A DNA stretch of 64,000 nucleotides, taken from contig OZ023206.1 in assembly GCA_963995525.1 (NCBI GenBank), forward strand, positions 41,718,969 to 41,782,968. The letters are read 5' to 3'. Positions 6,538-18,411 of this stretch are shown here, piece by piece; position 1 is the first letter of the stretch, and each line of letters opens with the position of its first letter. The translations under genes were made by a program, and so were the position numbers. The notes under the pieces were generated by a model that was not told where the DNA came from, did not search any database, and saw only the letters and a list, made by a program, of their open reading frames with translations. This DNA is from Escarpia spicata (taxonomy: Eukaryota; Annelida; Polychaeta; Sabellida; Siboglinidae).

Positions 6538-8694
6538 ATGAAGGAGACTGCAAATTATGAGACTGGTAAACTTAGCAAACATAGTGATAGGAAGACACCG
6601 CCTGTTAGAGGAATGAGGAGAAATCGGTGCGGTTTCCAACAAGGCCACCCACATTTTGAAGCAATGCATGGCGAATCAACAGAAACACCAGACAGTCATG
6701 TATGGATGCCACGACTCGGCATGGCTGACTTTTCAAGAGTCGTACAAGAAACTTCTGGTGGACTGTTAACGGTACCCGATGCTGACGGCAAGCCTGGCAA
6801 TAGCAAAATTCTACGACCGCGGCCATACCGATGCCCAGATTTAACAGACAGCTACCTCCAGCCAGACGAAAATCAAGGAGGAACCGAGATGCGTCTGCTA
6901 AATATGGAAAAGAGTGCTCAGATGTGGAATGAATGTTACACTGAGCACGCCTGCAAGACGACGTGCACTTCTCCACAGTTTCAAATATACCATGAACAAC
7001 AGATTGGTCTCTGTTGGAAGCAATCACTCCGATGTACAAATTGTGACTATCATTCGCGCATGTACAAACTGTACACTGAGGTCAGCACTGGACGTAGTGG
7101 TCAGCGAGCTGCTACAACTAATGTCGCACTTCACGTCGGTCTCCAGGATTCGACAATAGGGACCACAAAGATCCGTCACATTCTAGCTGCAATGGACACA
7201 CCACCACCTAGTCGCACAGGATTACAGAGAACTGCAAACAAGGTCGCAACTGTCACCGCACAAGCAACCATGGACGACTTACACAGGAGAAGACAGAAAA
7301 CAAAAGAGATCAACACTCTGCGTGGTCTGCCAGAAGATGCTCCGATTAACATAAGCGTCGATGTTCGGTACAACTCCACAAATCTCAAAAACACTTACAG
7401 CTGTGGTGGGCAGAATGCGTCACAGGCTTTGGGAACTGCAATCAGTTGGCAAACCGGTGAAAAGGAAATCATAGCTTTCTGGATGGACAGCAAGCTGTGT
7501 AAACTAGGAGCTACACTTCGGAACAAGGGTGTCAATGTCACCTGTCCTGGCCATGCTGGTTGCACGGCCAATGTGCAAGCAACAGATCCGCTGTCCGAGT
7601 ACAGAATTGGGAAACAAATTGGCGACAGTTTAGCACAAGATGACGTTGCAATCAAGTATGTTGCTACAGACGGTGATGCATTAGCATCGCGAGGTGTACA
7701 AGATGCAATGCCAGCAGGTATGGAGACACAGAGGCAATCCGATACGACGCATCTGTCTCAAACGCAATTTCGTCATATCACGAAAGCATCATTCTCCCCC
7801 AGGATGTTTCCAGGAGAAACTGCTGCAAGGCGAGCAGAAAACAGAAAAATGTTTGCGGAAGATGTGAAAACAAGATGCCAGAAGATCTACACAAGTGTCC
7901 ACATACTTCACGACAGTGACACGACAGTTATAACTAGACGTATGCCCGACATCATTCAAGCCACACTCGACTGCTATTCTGGCTCATGCAGAAACTGTCG
8001 CAGACATGCAATTGTCTGCCGTGGTGGTCGCAAGAATTGGTGGAATACTTCACAGCATTTGAAGGCCTGCGGCCTCACGCGACTAAATATGACAGACAGT
8101 GATCGAGCAACACTTCAAGGACTGATTGAAATGCGTCTTGGCAATGCCGCACTTCAAATGACACGACGCAGACTAACAACAAATCCAAATGAATCTGCAA
8201 ACAGAGCTTTTTCCGCATCGTTACCTAAGAATGTTAAATTCAGTCGAAATGCACTGGGACGTGTGTCTTCAGTCATCGATCGTCTAAACTACGGTGCTGG
8301 AGATTCAATGCTACGAAAATTGGAAAATGTACAGTGTCCCATTACAAAGGGTGGAAGAGTTGCTCACGCTGTTAAACGGATCCAGCAAGATGTAGTTTAC
8401 CAACGACAATATGCCAGACGGCCATCGGTGCGCCTACACAGACGAGCCACCAAGTCAAAGAGGATGAGAGACTACATTAGGGCGAAACGACAGAGATGCC
8501 AAGCCGACATCTACAGAAAGAGTCAACTTGATCCCAAACCAGCAAGTCATACAGTAACAACAGTAGCAGTGACAGCAACGGCAGTTACACCAGTGAGAAG
8601 GAGGCGCCGACAGCCACCGGGAAATCGTACTGATCACCCATATTCGTTAAGGTCACGAAAATCGGCCGATCACTCTTACGCAAGCAGAGAGTAG
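6538..8694 (+). CDS. Mutator-like transposase, u2
   Basis: 718 residues and the array consensus protein (Arg at residue 95). u3, u4 and u6-u14 encode the same sequence. Domains as described at 2274-4430. Confidence 0.82.
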   Translation: MKETANYETGKLSKHSDRKTPPVRGMRRNRCGFQQGHPHFEAMHGESTETPDSHVWMPRLGMADFSRVVQETSGGLLTVPDADGKPGNSKILRPRPYRCPDLTDSYLQPDENQGGTEMRLLNMEKSAQMWNECYTEHACKTTCTSPQFQIYHEQQIGLCWKQSLRCTNCDYHSRMYKLYTEVSTGRSGQRAATTNVALHVGLQDSTIGTTKIRHILAAMDTPPPSRTGLQRTANKVATVTAQATMDDLHRRRQKTKEINTLRGLPEDAPINISVDVRYNSTNLKNTYSCGGQNASQALGTAISWQTGEKEIIAFWMDSKLCKLGATLRNKGVNVTCPGHAGCTANVQATDPLSEYRIGKQIGDSLAQDDVAIKYVATDGDALASRGVQDAMPAGMETQRQSDTTHLSQTQFRHITKASFSPRMFPGETAARRAENRKMFAEDVKTRCQKIYTSVHILHDSDTTVITRRMPDIIQATLDCYSGSCRNCRRHAIVCRGGRKNWWNTSQHLKACGLTRLNMTDSDRATLQGLIEMRLGNAALQMTRRRLTTNPNESANRAFSASLPKNVKFSRNALGRVSSVIDRLNYGAGDSMLRKLENVQCPITKGGRVAHAVKRIQQDVVYQRQYARRPSVRLHRRATKSKRMRDYIRAKRQRCQADIYRKSQLDPKPASHTVTTVAVTATAVTPVRRRRRQPPGNRTDHPYSLRSRKSADHSYASRE

Positions 8695-9003
8695 ACAGAC
8701 ACACAGACACGCATACACATGAGCACAATGTGCATACACAACATTATAACAATACGACATTCTGTATTTCTGCAGCGTCTACTTGGGCTGCAAACTGACC
8801 ATCATCCATGCAAACACAATGTGAAGACCTAGACCATCCGACACACACGACACCATCTGCCTGCCGACATTCATGCAAACACAATCAGACTACGAGCACC
8901 ACGAACATCTTGAGTACCACGATCAATCGACACGATGCAATGCTACATCAGTGACAGCAGGGGCTGACTGATGTCGACATATATCAGTGACCAGTTGTAA
9001 CGA

Positions 9004-9453
9004 TCACACATCGGAAAAGTTCATCGTACACGAACTCCCGACAAAATGTAAGTGCTCACCACTTTTTAATGGATTTAATTTTAAATCTAACATGCATGCA
9101 GGGTAAATGCCATGACCACGACATTCGCCTGATTTCACGCAAGAAATCCTTTCATTGTTGACACCGTGTGGTTCCAGGCTGACATGTGTGGCTGTCACAC
9201 AGAGACTATTGTGGCAGAGATGTGAAGCATCCAGATTCGCTCTTATAAATGTTCTCCTGTGGTGCAGCATATAGCTTAACCGGTGTGCCGTTATGGTACG
9301 TCTATTGCCACATCTAAACTTGCAGCTAACTGCTCCGTATTTCACCCCTGTGCCTTTTGTGCAGCCTGTCCACAATATACATTGATTGTTTGTTGAAATA
9401 GACACATTTTCATTAATTTTGTCTGCATATTTTTCGTAAAACCTGTCGTCCAT
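9004..9453 (-). CDS. I-PpoI-like endonuclease, u2
   Basis: Same 149 residues as at 935-1384; all zinc-ligand and catalytic positions are present. The small transposon lies 43 bp upstream. Confidence 0.85.
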   Translation of the reverse strand: MDDRFYEKYADKINENVSISTNNQCILWTGCTKGTGVKYGAVSCKFRCGNRRTITAHRLSYMLHHRRTFIRANLDASHLCHNSLCVTATHVSLEPHGVNNERISCVKSGECRGHGIYPACMLDLKLNPLKSGEHLHFVGSSCTMNFSDV

Positions 9454-9496
9454 GATGCCTCACTGTGTAGCGTGTTTCCGTTGCTAGGGACTTTAA

Positions 9497-9955
9497 TTGG
9501 GGTCAGCACACTGTCAGTTTTCCCATTGGCGACCATGTTAACGTTTTGTGTGATTATAAGAAAACGTGACCTATAAAGTTTCTTAAACTTCTCACCTGCT
9601 GTTATTATCATCTCATTGACATGCTGGTCGAGTTTAGTCAAAATCTCATATCTCTAGCTCTTGCAAAATGCCTGTATGTATGACACCCGTCAATATTTAC
9701 AACTGGATGCAGGCAGTAATCCGGCTACAGTGTCAACTAGCCAAATTGCTGCCAGATACCCTTCCGCTTAGTAAAATCAGCTAAAAAGACACCATTTCAC
9801 TGTCAACAGCTTCAACAATCACATCTAGAAATCTGACTACTCAAGTGCACTTATGTCAGAGCAAGTGAATATTAGAAAAAGTCATTTCTCAAAAATATAC
9901 TGCACTTTGTTTCGTCTGTAATCAAGCAGGAAGTCCAACAGTGTGCTGACCCCAA
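9497..9955. mobile_element. MITE-like element, u2
   Basis: 459 bp with both 18-bp inverted repeats intact. Same flanks as the copy at 5233-5691 (TTTAA before, ATAGG after). Confidence 0.88.
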
Positions 9956-10801
9956 ATAGGTTTGGCAATTTTTGAGAAAAAAATTGAAATTACTATATTT
10001 TTGAGGCACTCCTATCTCAAACACTGTGCAATATTTTTTTTTTTAATTCATCCACATGTTTTTTTTCTATACACATTTCAAAAGCGCCACCCTACTTGAC
10101 CGGGCACCATATGAGTAAGCATTTTACTGTTGGACATATTCTAATCTGGCATAACTCTACACTGTACACACTTTCTCATCCGGCATATATGAAGACCTAA
10201 CCCTATTTTCCAGAAAGCCCAGTATGTTTTCTGTAAACATATCACATACAGGCAGTTGTTATGTTGCATTTATATTTATATTGATTTTTTTACTTTTTCC
10301 CTATTAGACAACTATAATTATACATGATATATGACCTTAAAGTGTGGATTCTTCAAAGGCCAGACGTCTTAATGAGTTCAATTGCACAGTATTACACAAC
10401 CCAATTAGTAGACATTCAATACACTGTGGCACTTGCCTGATTGAGTACTGATCAAGTCAGGTGACTGTATGTCCTGGCAGCCTGGGCCTAGGAGCTGAAT
10501 GCCAGTAGTCACTCTGCCAAGATGTCATTAGGGTTGCTCCCAACCTCTTCACATGTGTTTAATTAGCTGAAGTAAACAAAAAAAGATTGTTTAATCACCC
10601 TTCTGCAATGTCATTGGTCCATTTATGATATAGATTTCCAAATGGAGGCTTCACTAATGTGATTCTCTCCCCACCCCCCTTATCACACCCAAGTTCTGTC
10701 ACTGTGATTTGGACTTTCAGACTCATTAGAAGTCTGTGATTTCAAATAACGGTTTGTCCCTTTCAACTGTGATTCTGCCGGGATTATTCTGCATTATTAC
10801 A

Positions 10802-12958
10802 ATGAAGGAGACTGCAAATTATGAGACTGGTAAACTTAGCAAACATAGTGATAGGAAGACACCGCCTGTTAGAGGAATGAGGAGAAATCGGTGCGGTTTC
10901 CAACAAGGCCACCCACATTTTGAAGCAATGCATGGCGAATCAACAGAAACACCAGACAGTCATGTATGGATGCCACGACTCGGCATGGCTGACTTTTCAA
11001 GAGTCGTACAAGAAACTTCTGGTGGACTGTTAACGGTACCCGATGCTGACGGCAAGCCTGGCAATAGCAAAATTCTACGACCGCGGCCATACCGATGCCC
11101 AGATTTAACAGACAGCTACCTCCAGCCAGACGAAAATCAAGGAGGAACCGAGATGCGTCTGCTAAATATGGAAAAGAGTGCTCAGATGTGGAATGAATGT
11201 TACACTGAGCACGCCTGCAAGACGACGTGCACTTCTCCACAGTTTCAAATATACCATGAACAACAGATTGGTCTCTGTTGGAAGCAATCACTCCGATGTA
11301 CAAATTGTGACTATCATTCGCGCATGTACAAACTGTACACTGAGGTCAGCACTGGACGTAGTGGTCAGCGAGCTGCTACAACTAATGTCGCACTTCACGT
11401 CGGTCTCCAGGATTCGACAATAGGGACCACAAAGATCCGTCACATTCTAGCTGCAATGGACACACCACCACCTAGTCGCACAGGATTACAGAGAACTGCA
11501 AACAAGGTCGCAACTGTCACCGCACAAGCAACCATGGACGACTTACACAGGAGAAGACAGAAAACAAAAGAGATCAACACTCTGCGTGGTCTGCCAGAAG
11601 ATGCTCCGATTAACATAAGCGTCGATGTTCGGTACAACTCCACAAATCTCAAAAACACTTACAGCTGTGGTGGGCAGAATGCGTCACAGGCTTTGGGAAC
11701 TGCAATCAGTTGGCAAACCGGTGAAAAGGAAATCATAGCTTTCTGGATGGACAGCAAGCTGTGTAAACTAGGAGCTACACTTCGGAACAAGGGTGTCAAT
11801 GTCACCTGTCCTGGCCATGCTGGTTGCACGGCCAATGTGCAAGCAACAGATCCGCTGTCCGAGTACAGAATTGGGAAACAAATTGGCGACAGTTTAGCAC
11901 AAGATGACGTTGCAATCAAGTATGTTGCTACAGACGGTGATGCATTAGCATCGCGAGGTGTACAAGATGCAATGCCAGCAGGTATGGAGACACAGAGGCA
12001 ATCCGATACGACGCATCTGTCTCAAACGCAATTTCGTCATATCACGAAAGCATCATTCTCCCCCAGGATGTTTCCAGGAGAAACTGCTGCAAGGCGAGCA
12101 GAAAACAGAAAAATGTTTGCGGAAGATGTGAAAACAAGATGCCAGAAGATCTACACAAGTGTCCACATACTTCACGACAGTGACACGACAGTTATAACTA
12201 GACGTATGCCCGACATCATTCAAGCCACACTCGACTGCTATTCTGGCTCATGCAGAAACTGTCGCAGACATGCAATTGTCTGCCGTGGTGGTCGCAAGAA
12301 TTGGTGGAATACTTCACAGCATTTGAAGGCCTGCGGCCTCACGCGACTAAATATGACAGACAGTGATCGAGCAACACTTCAAGGACTGATTGAAATGCGT
12401 CTTGGCAATGCCGCACTTCAAATGACACGACGCAGACTAACAACAAATCCAAATGAATCTGCAAACAGAGCTTTTTCCGCATCGTTACCTAAGAATGTTA
12501 AATTCAGTCGAAATGCACTGGGACGTGTGTCTTCAGTCATCGATCGTCTAAACTACGGTGCTGGAGATTCAATGCTACGAAAATTGGAAAATGTACAGTG
12601 TCCCATTACAAAGGGTGGAAGAGTTGCTCACGCTGTTAAACGGATCCAGCAAGATGTAGTTTACCAACGACAATATGCCAGACGGCCATCGGTGCGCCTA
12701 CACAGACGAGCCACCAAGTCAAAGAGGATGAGAGACTACATTAGGGCGAAACGACAGAGATGCCAAGCCGACATCTACAGAAAGAGTCAACTTGATCCCA
12801 AACCAGCAAGTCATACAGTAACAACAGTAGCAGTGACAGCAACGGCAGTTACACCAGTGAGAAGGAGGCGCCGACAGCCACCGGGAAATCGTACTGATCA
12901 CCCATATTCGTTAAGGTCACGAAAATCGGCCGATCACTCTTACGCAAGCAGAGAGTAG
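10802..12958 (+). CDS. Mutator-like transposase, u3
   Basis: Intact 718-residue consensus copy, in a short unit without the small transposon. Confidence 0.82.
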   Translation: MKETANYETGKLSKHSDRKTPPVRGMRRNRCGFQQGHPHFEAMHGESTETPDSHVWMPRLGMADFSRVVQETSGGLLTVPDADGKPGNSKILRPRPYRCPDLTDSYLQPDENQGGTEMRLLNMEKSAQMWNECYTEHACKTTCTSPQFQIYHEQQIGLCWKQSLRCTNCDYHSRMYKLYTEVSTGRSGQRAATTNVALHVGLQDSTIGTTKIRHILAAMDTPPPSRTGLQRTANKVATVTAQATMDDLHRRRQKTKEINTLRGLPEDAPINISVDVRYNSTNLKNTYSCGGQNASQALGTAISWQTGEKEIIAFWMDSKLCKLGATLRNKGVNVTCPGHAGCTANVQATDPLSEYRIGKQIGDSLAQDDVAIKYVATDGDALASRGVQDAMPAGMETQRQSDTTHLSQTQFRHITKASFSPRMFPGETAARRAENRKMFAEDVKTRCQKIYTSVHILHDSDTTVITRRMPDIIQATLDCYSGSCRNCRRHAIVCRGGRKNWWNTSQHLKACGLTRLNMTDSDRATLQGLIEMRLGNAALQMTRRRLTTNPNESANRAFSASLPKNVKFSRNALGRVSSVIDRLNYGAGDSMLRKLENVQCPITKGGRVAHAVKRIQQDVVYQRQYARRPSVRLHRRATKSKRMRDYIRAKRQRCQADIYRKSQLDPKPASHTVTTVAVTATAVTPVRRRRRQPPGNRTDHPYSLRSRKSADHSYASRE

Positions 12959-13267
12959 ACAGACACACAGACACGCATACACATGAGCACAATGTGCATA
13001 CACAACATTATAACAATACGACATTCTGTATTTCTGCAGCGTCTACTTGGGCTGCAAACTGACCATCATCCATGCAAACACAATGTGAAGACCTAGACCA
13101 TCCGACACACACGACACCATCTGCCTGCCGACATTCATGCAAACACAATCAGACTACGAGCACCACGAACATCTTGAGTACCACGATCAATCGACACGAT
13201 GCAATGCTACATCAGTGACAGCAGGGGCTGACTGATGTCGACATATATCAGTGACCAGTTGTAACGA

Positions 13268-13717
13268 TCACACATCGGAAAAGTTCATCGTACACGAACT
13301 CCCGACAAAATGTAAGTGCTCACCACTTTTTAATGGATTTAATTTTAAATCTAACATGCATGCAGGGTAAATGCCATGACCACGACATTCGCCTGATTTC
13401 ACGCAAGAAATCCTTTCATTGTTGACACCGTGTGGTTCCAGGCTGACATGTGTGGCTGTCACACAGAGACTATTGTGGCAGAGATGTGAAGCATCCAGAT
13501 TCGCTCTTATAAATGTTCTCCTGTGGTGCAGCATATAGCTTAACCGGTGTGCCGTTATGGTACGTCTATTGCCACATCTAAACTTGCAGCTAACTGCTCC
13601 GTATTTCACCCCTGTGCCTTTTGTGCAGCCTGTCCACAATATACATTGATTGTTTGTTGAAATAGACACATTTTCATTAATTTTGTCTGCATATTTTTCG
13701 TAAAACCTGTCGTCCAT
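13268..13717 (-). CDS. I-PpoI-like endonuclease, u3
   Basis: Same 149-residue protein. Its upstream region lacks the small transposon, so the leader is the type A empty form. Confidence 0.85.
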   Translation of the reverse strand: MDDRFYEKYADKINENVSISTNNQCILWTGCTKGTGVKYGAVSCKFRCGNRRTITAHRLSYMLHHRRTFIRANLDASHLCHNSLCVTATHVSLEPHGVNNERISCVKSGECRGHGIYPACMLDLKLNPLKSGEHLHFVGSSCTMNFSDV

Positions 13718-13753
13718 GATGCCTCACTGTGTAGCGTGTTTCCGTTGCTAGGG

Positions 13754-13768
13754 ACTTTAATTAGGTTT
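13754..13768. other. Empty small-transposon site, type A (u3)
   Basis: ACTTTAATTAGG junction, the same as in u0. Relative to a simple AAT target it has one extra T. Confidence 0.75.
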
Positions 13769-14606
13769 GGCAATTTTTGAGAAAAAAATTGAAATTACTA
13801 TATTTTTGAGGCACTCCTATCTCAAACACTGTGCAATATTTTTTTTTTTAATTCATCCACATGTTTTTTTTCTATACACATTTCAAAAGCGCCACCCTAC
13901 TTGACCGGGCACCATATGAGTAAGCATTTTACTGTTGGACATATTCTAATCTGGCATAACTCTACACTGTACACACTTTCTCATCCGGCATATATGAAGA
14001 CCTAACCCTATTTTCCAGAAAGCCCAGTATGTTTTCTGTAAACATATCACATACAGGCAGTTGTTATGTTGCATTTATATTTATATTGATTTTTTTACTT
14101 TTTCCCTATTAGACAACTATAATTATACATGATATATGACCTTAAAGTGTGGATTCTTCAAAGGCCAGACGTCTTAATGAGTTCAATTGCACAGTATTAC
14201 ACAACCCAATTAGTAGACATTCAATACACTGTGGCACTTGCCTGATTGAGTACTGATCAAGTCAGGTGACTGTATGTCCTGGCAGCCTGGGCCTAGGAGC
14301 TGAATGCCAGTAGTCACTCTGCCAAGATGTCATTAGGGTTGCTCCCAACCTCTTCACATGTGTTTAATTAGCTGAAGTAAACAAAAAAAGATTGTTTAAT
14401 CACCCTTCTGCAATGTCATTGGTCCATTTATGATATAGATTTCCAAATGGAGGCTTCACTAATGTGATTCTCTCCCCACCCCCCTTATCACACCCAAGTT
14501 CTGTCACTGTGATTTGGACTTTCAGACTCATTAGAAGTCTGTGATTTCAAATAACGGTTTGTCCCTTTCAACTGTGATTCTGCCGGGATTATTCTGCATT
14601 ATTACA

Positions 14607-16763
14607 ATGAAGGAGACTGCAAATTATGAGACTGGTAAACTTAGCAAACATAGTGATAGGAAGACACCGCCTGTTAGAGGAATGAGGAGAAATCGGTGCG
14701 GTTTCCAACAAGGCCACCCACATTTTGAAGCAATGCATGGCGAATCAACAGAAACACCAGACAGTCATGTATGGATGCCACGACTCGGCATGGCTGACTT
14801 TTCAAGAGTCGTACAAGAAACTTCTGGTGGACTGTTAACGGTACCCGATGCTGACGGCAAGCCTGGCAATAGCAAAATTCTACGACCGCGGCCATACCGA
14901 TGCCCAGATTTAACAGACAGCTACCTCCAGCCAGACGAAAATCAAGGAGGAACCGAGATGCGTCTGCTAAATATGGAAAAGAGTGCTCAGATGTGGAATG
15001 AATGTTACACTGAGCACGCCTGCAAGACGACGTGCACTTCTCCACAGTTTCAAATATACCATGAACAACAGATTGGTCTCTGTTGGAAGCAATCACTCCG
15101 ATGTACAAATTGTGACTATCATTCGCGCATGTACAAACTGTACACTGAGGTCAGCACTGGACGTAGTGGTCAGCGAGCTGCTACAACTAATGTCGCACTT
15201 CACGTCGGTCTCCAGGATTCGACAATAGGGACCACAAAGATCCGTCACATTCTAGCTGCAATGGACACACCACCACCTAGTCGCACAGGATTACAGAGAA
15301 CTGCAAACAAGGTCGCAACTGTCACCGCACAAGCAACCATGGACGACTTACACAGGAGAAGACAGAAAACAAAAGAGATCAACACTCTGCGTGGTCTGCC
15401 AGAAGATGCTCCGATTAACATAAGCGTCGATGTTCGGTACAACTCCACAAATCTCAAAAACACTTACAGCTGTGGTGGGCAGAATGCGTCACAGGCTTTG
15501 GGAACTGCAATCAGTTGGCAAACCGGTGAAAAGGAAATCATAGCTTTCTGGATGGACAGCAAGCTGTGTAAACTAGGAGCTACACTTCGGAACAAGGGTG
15601 TCAATGTCACCTGTCCTGGCCATGCTGGTTGCACGGCCAATGTGCAAGCAACAGATCCGCTGTCCGAGTACAGAATTGGGAAACAAATTGGCGACAGTTT
15701 AGCACAAGATGACGTTGCAATCAAGTATGTTGCTACAGACGGTGATGCATTAGCATCGCGAGGTGTACAAGATGCAATGCCAGCAGGTATGGAGACACAG
15801 AGGCAATCCGATACGACGCATCTGTCTCAAACGCAATTTCGTCATATCACGAAAGCATCATTCTCCCCCAGGATGTTTCCAGGAGAAACTGCTGCAAGGC
15901 GAGCAGAAAACAGAAAAATGTTTGCGGAAGATGTGAAAACAAGATGCCAGAAGATCTACACAAGTGTCCACATACTTCACGACAGTGACACGACAGTTAT
16001 AACTAGACGTATGCCCGACATCATTCAAGCCACACTCGACTGCTATTCTGGCTCATGCAGAAACTGTCGCAGACATGCAATTGTCTGCCGTGGTGGTCGC
16101 AAGAATTGGTGGAATACTTCACAGCATTTGAAGGCCTGCGGCCTCACGCGACTAAATATGACAGACAGTGATCGAGCAACACTTCAAGGACTGATTGAAA
16201 TGCGTCTTGGCAATGCCGCACTTCAAATGACACGACGCAGACTAACAACAAATCCAAATGAATCTGCAAACAGAGCTTTTTCCGCATCGTTACCTAAGAA
16301 TGTTAAATTCAGTCGAAATGCACTGGGACGTGTGTCTTCAGTCATCGATCGTCTAAACTACGGTGCTGGAGATTCAATGCTACGAAAATTGGAAAATGTA
16401 CAGTGTCCCATTACAAAGGGTGGAAGAGTTGCTCACGCTGTTAAACGGATCCAGCAAGATGTAGTTTACCAACGACAATATGCCAGACGGCCATCGGTGC
16501 GCCTACACAGACGAGCCACCAAGTCAAAGAGGATGAGAGACTACATTAGGGCGAAACGACAGAGATGCCAAGCCGACATCTACAGAAAGAGTCAACTTGA
16601 TCCCAAACCAGCAAGTCATACAGTAACAACAGTAGCAGTGACAGCAACGGCAGTTACACCAGTGAGAAGGAGGCGCCGACAGCCACCGGGAAATCGTACT
16701 GATCACCCATATTCGTTAAGGTCACGAAAATCGGCCGATCACTCTTACGCAAGCAGAGAGTAG
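14607..16763 (+). CDS. Mutator-like transposase, u4
   Basis: Intact 718-residue consensus copy. The 3' spacer after it carries the G form of the A/G variant (16976). Confidence 0.82.
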   Translation: MKETANYETGKLSKHSDRKTPPVRGMRRNRCGFQQGHPHFEAMHGESTETPDSHVWMPRLGMADFSRVVQETSGGLLTVPDADGKPGNSKILRPRPYRCPDLTDSYLQPDENQGGTEMRLLNMEKSAQMWNECYTEHACKTTCTSPQFQIYHEQQIGLCWKQSLRCTNCDYHSRMYKLYTEVSTGRSGQRAATTNVALHVGLQDSTIGTTKIRHILAAMDTPPPSRTGLQRTANKVATVTAQATMDDLHRRRQKTKEINTLRGLPEDAPINISVDVRYNSTNLKNTYSCGGQNASQALGTAISWQTGEKEIIAFWMDSKLCKLGATLRNKGVNVTCPGHAGCTANVQATDPLSEYRIGKQIGDSLAQDDVAIKYVATDGDALASRGVQDAMPAGMETQRQSDTTHLSQTQFRHITKASFSPRMFPGETAARRAENRKMFAEDVKTRCQKIYTSVHILHDSDTTVITRRMPDIIQATLDCYSGSCRNCRRHAIVCRGGRKNWWNTSQHLKACGLTRLNMTDSDRATLQGLIEMRLGNAALQMTRRRLTTNPNESANRAFSASLPKNVKFSRNALGRVSSVIDRLNYGAGDSMLRKLENVQCPITKGGRVAHAVKRIQQDVVYQRQYARRPSVRLHRRATKSKRMRDYIRAKRQRCQADIYRKSQLDPKPASHTVTTVAVTATAVTPVRRRRRQPPGNRTDHPYSLRSRKSADHSYASRE

Positions 16764-17072
16764 ACAGACACACAGACACGCATACACATGAGCACAATGT
16801 GCATACACAACATTATAACAATACGACATTCTGTATTTCTGCAGCGTCTACTTGGGCTGCAAACTGACCATCATCCATGCAAACACAATGTGAAGACCTA
16901 GACCATCCGACACACACGACACCATCTGCCTGCCGACATTCATGCAAACACAATCAGACTACGAGCACCACGAACGTCTTGAGTACCACGATCAATCGAC
17001 ACGATGCAATGCTACATCAGTGACAGCAGGGGCTGACTGATGTCGACATATATCAGTGACCAGTTGTAACGA

Positions 17073-17522
17073 TCACACATCGGAAAAGTTCATCGTACAC
17101 GAACTCCCGACAAAATGTAAGTGCTCACCACTTTTTAATGGATTTAATTTTAAATCTAACATGCATGCAGGGTAAATGCCATGACCACGACATTCGCCTG
17201 ATTTCACGCAAGAAATCCTTTCATTGTTGACACCGTGTGGTTCCAGGCTGACATGTGTGGCTGTCACACAGAGACTATTGTGGCAGAGATGTGAAGCATC
17301 CAGATTCGCTCTTATAAATGTTCTCCTGTGGTGCAGCATATAGCTTAACCGGTGTGCCGTTATGGTACGTCTATTGCCACATCTAAACTTGCAGCTAACT
17401 GCTCCGTATTTCACCCCTGTGCCTTTTGTGCAGCCTGTCCACAATATACATTGATTGTTTGTTGAAATAGACACATTTTCATTAATTTTGTCTGCATATT
17501 TTTCGTAAAACCTGTCGTCCAT
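17073..17522 (-). CDS. I-PpoI-like endonuclease, u4
   Basis: Same 149-residue protein; no small transposon upstream (type B junction). Confidence 0.85.
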   Translation of the reverse strand: MDDRFYEKYADKINENVSISTNNQCILWTGCTKGTGVKYGAVSCKFRCGNRRTITAHRLSYMLHHRRTFIRANLDASHLCHNSLCVTATHVSLEPHGVNNERISCVKSGECRGHGIYPACMLDLKLNPLKSGEHLHFVGSSCTMNFSDV

Positions 17523-17558
17523 GATGCCTCACTGTGTAGCGTGTTTCCGTTGCTAGGG

Positions 17559-17573
17559 ACTTTAAATAGGTTT
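17559..17573. other. Empty small-transposon site, type B (u4)
   Basis: Reads ACTTTAAATAGG. It is the only copy of this form and equals the occupied site with exactly TTGGGG...CCCCAA removed. Confidence 0.75.
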
Positions 17574-18411
17574 GGCAATTTTTGAGAAAAAAATTGAAAT
17601 TACTATATTTTTGAGGCACTCCTATCTCAAACACTGTGCAATATTTTTTTTTTTAATTCATCCACATGTTTTTTTTCTATACACATTTCAAAAGCGCCAC
17701 CCTACTTGACCGGGCACCATATGAGTAAGCATTTTACTGTTGGACATATTCTAATCTGGCATAACTCTACACTGTACACACTTTCTCATCCGGCATATAT
17801 GAAGACCTAACCCTATTTTCCAGAAAGCCCAGTATGTTTTCTGTAAACATATCACATACAGGCAGTTGTTATGTTGCATTTATATTTATATTGATTTTTT
17901 TACTTTTTCCCTATTAGACAACTATAATTATACATGATATATGACCTTAAAGTGTGGATTCTTCAAAGGCCAGACGTCTTAATGAGTTCAATTGCACAGT
18001 ATTACACAACCCAATTAGTAGACATTCAATACACTGTGGCACTTGCCTGATTGAGTACTGATCAAGTCAGGTGACTGTATGTCCTGGCAGCCTGGGCCTA
18101 GGAGCTGAATGCCAGTAGTCACTCTGCCAAGATGTCATTAGGGTTGCTCCCAACCTCTTCACATGTGTTTAATTAGCTGAAGTAAACAAAAAAAGATTGT
18201 TTAATCACCCTTCTGCAATGTCATTGGTCCATTTATGATATAGATTTCCAAATGGAGGCTTCACTAATGTGATTCTCTCCCCACCCCCCTTATCACACCC
18301 AAGTTCTGTCACTGTGATTTGGACTTTCAGACTCATTAGAAGTCTGTGATTTCAAATAACGGTTTGTCCCTTTCAACTGTGATTCTGCCGGGATTATTCT
18401 GCATTATTACA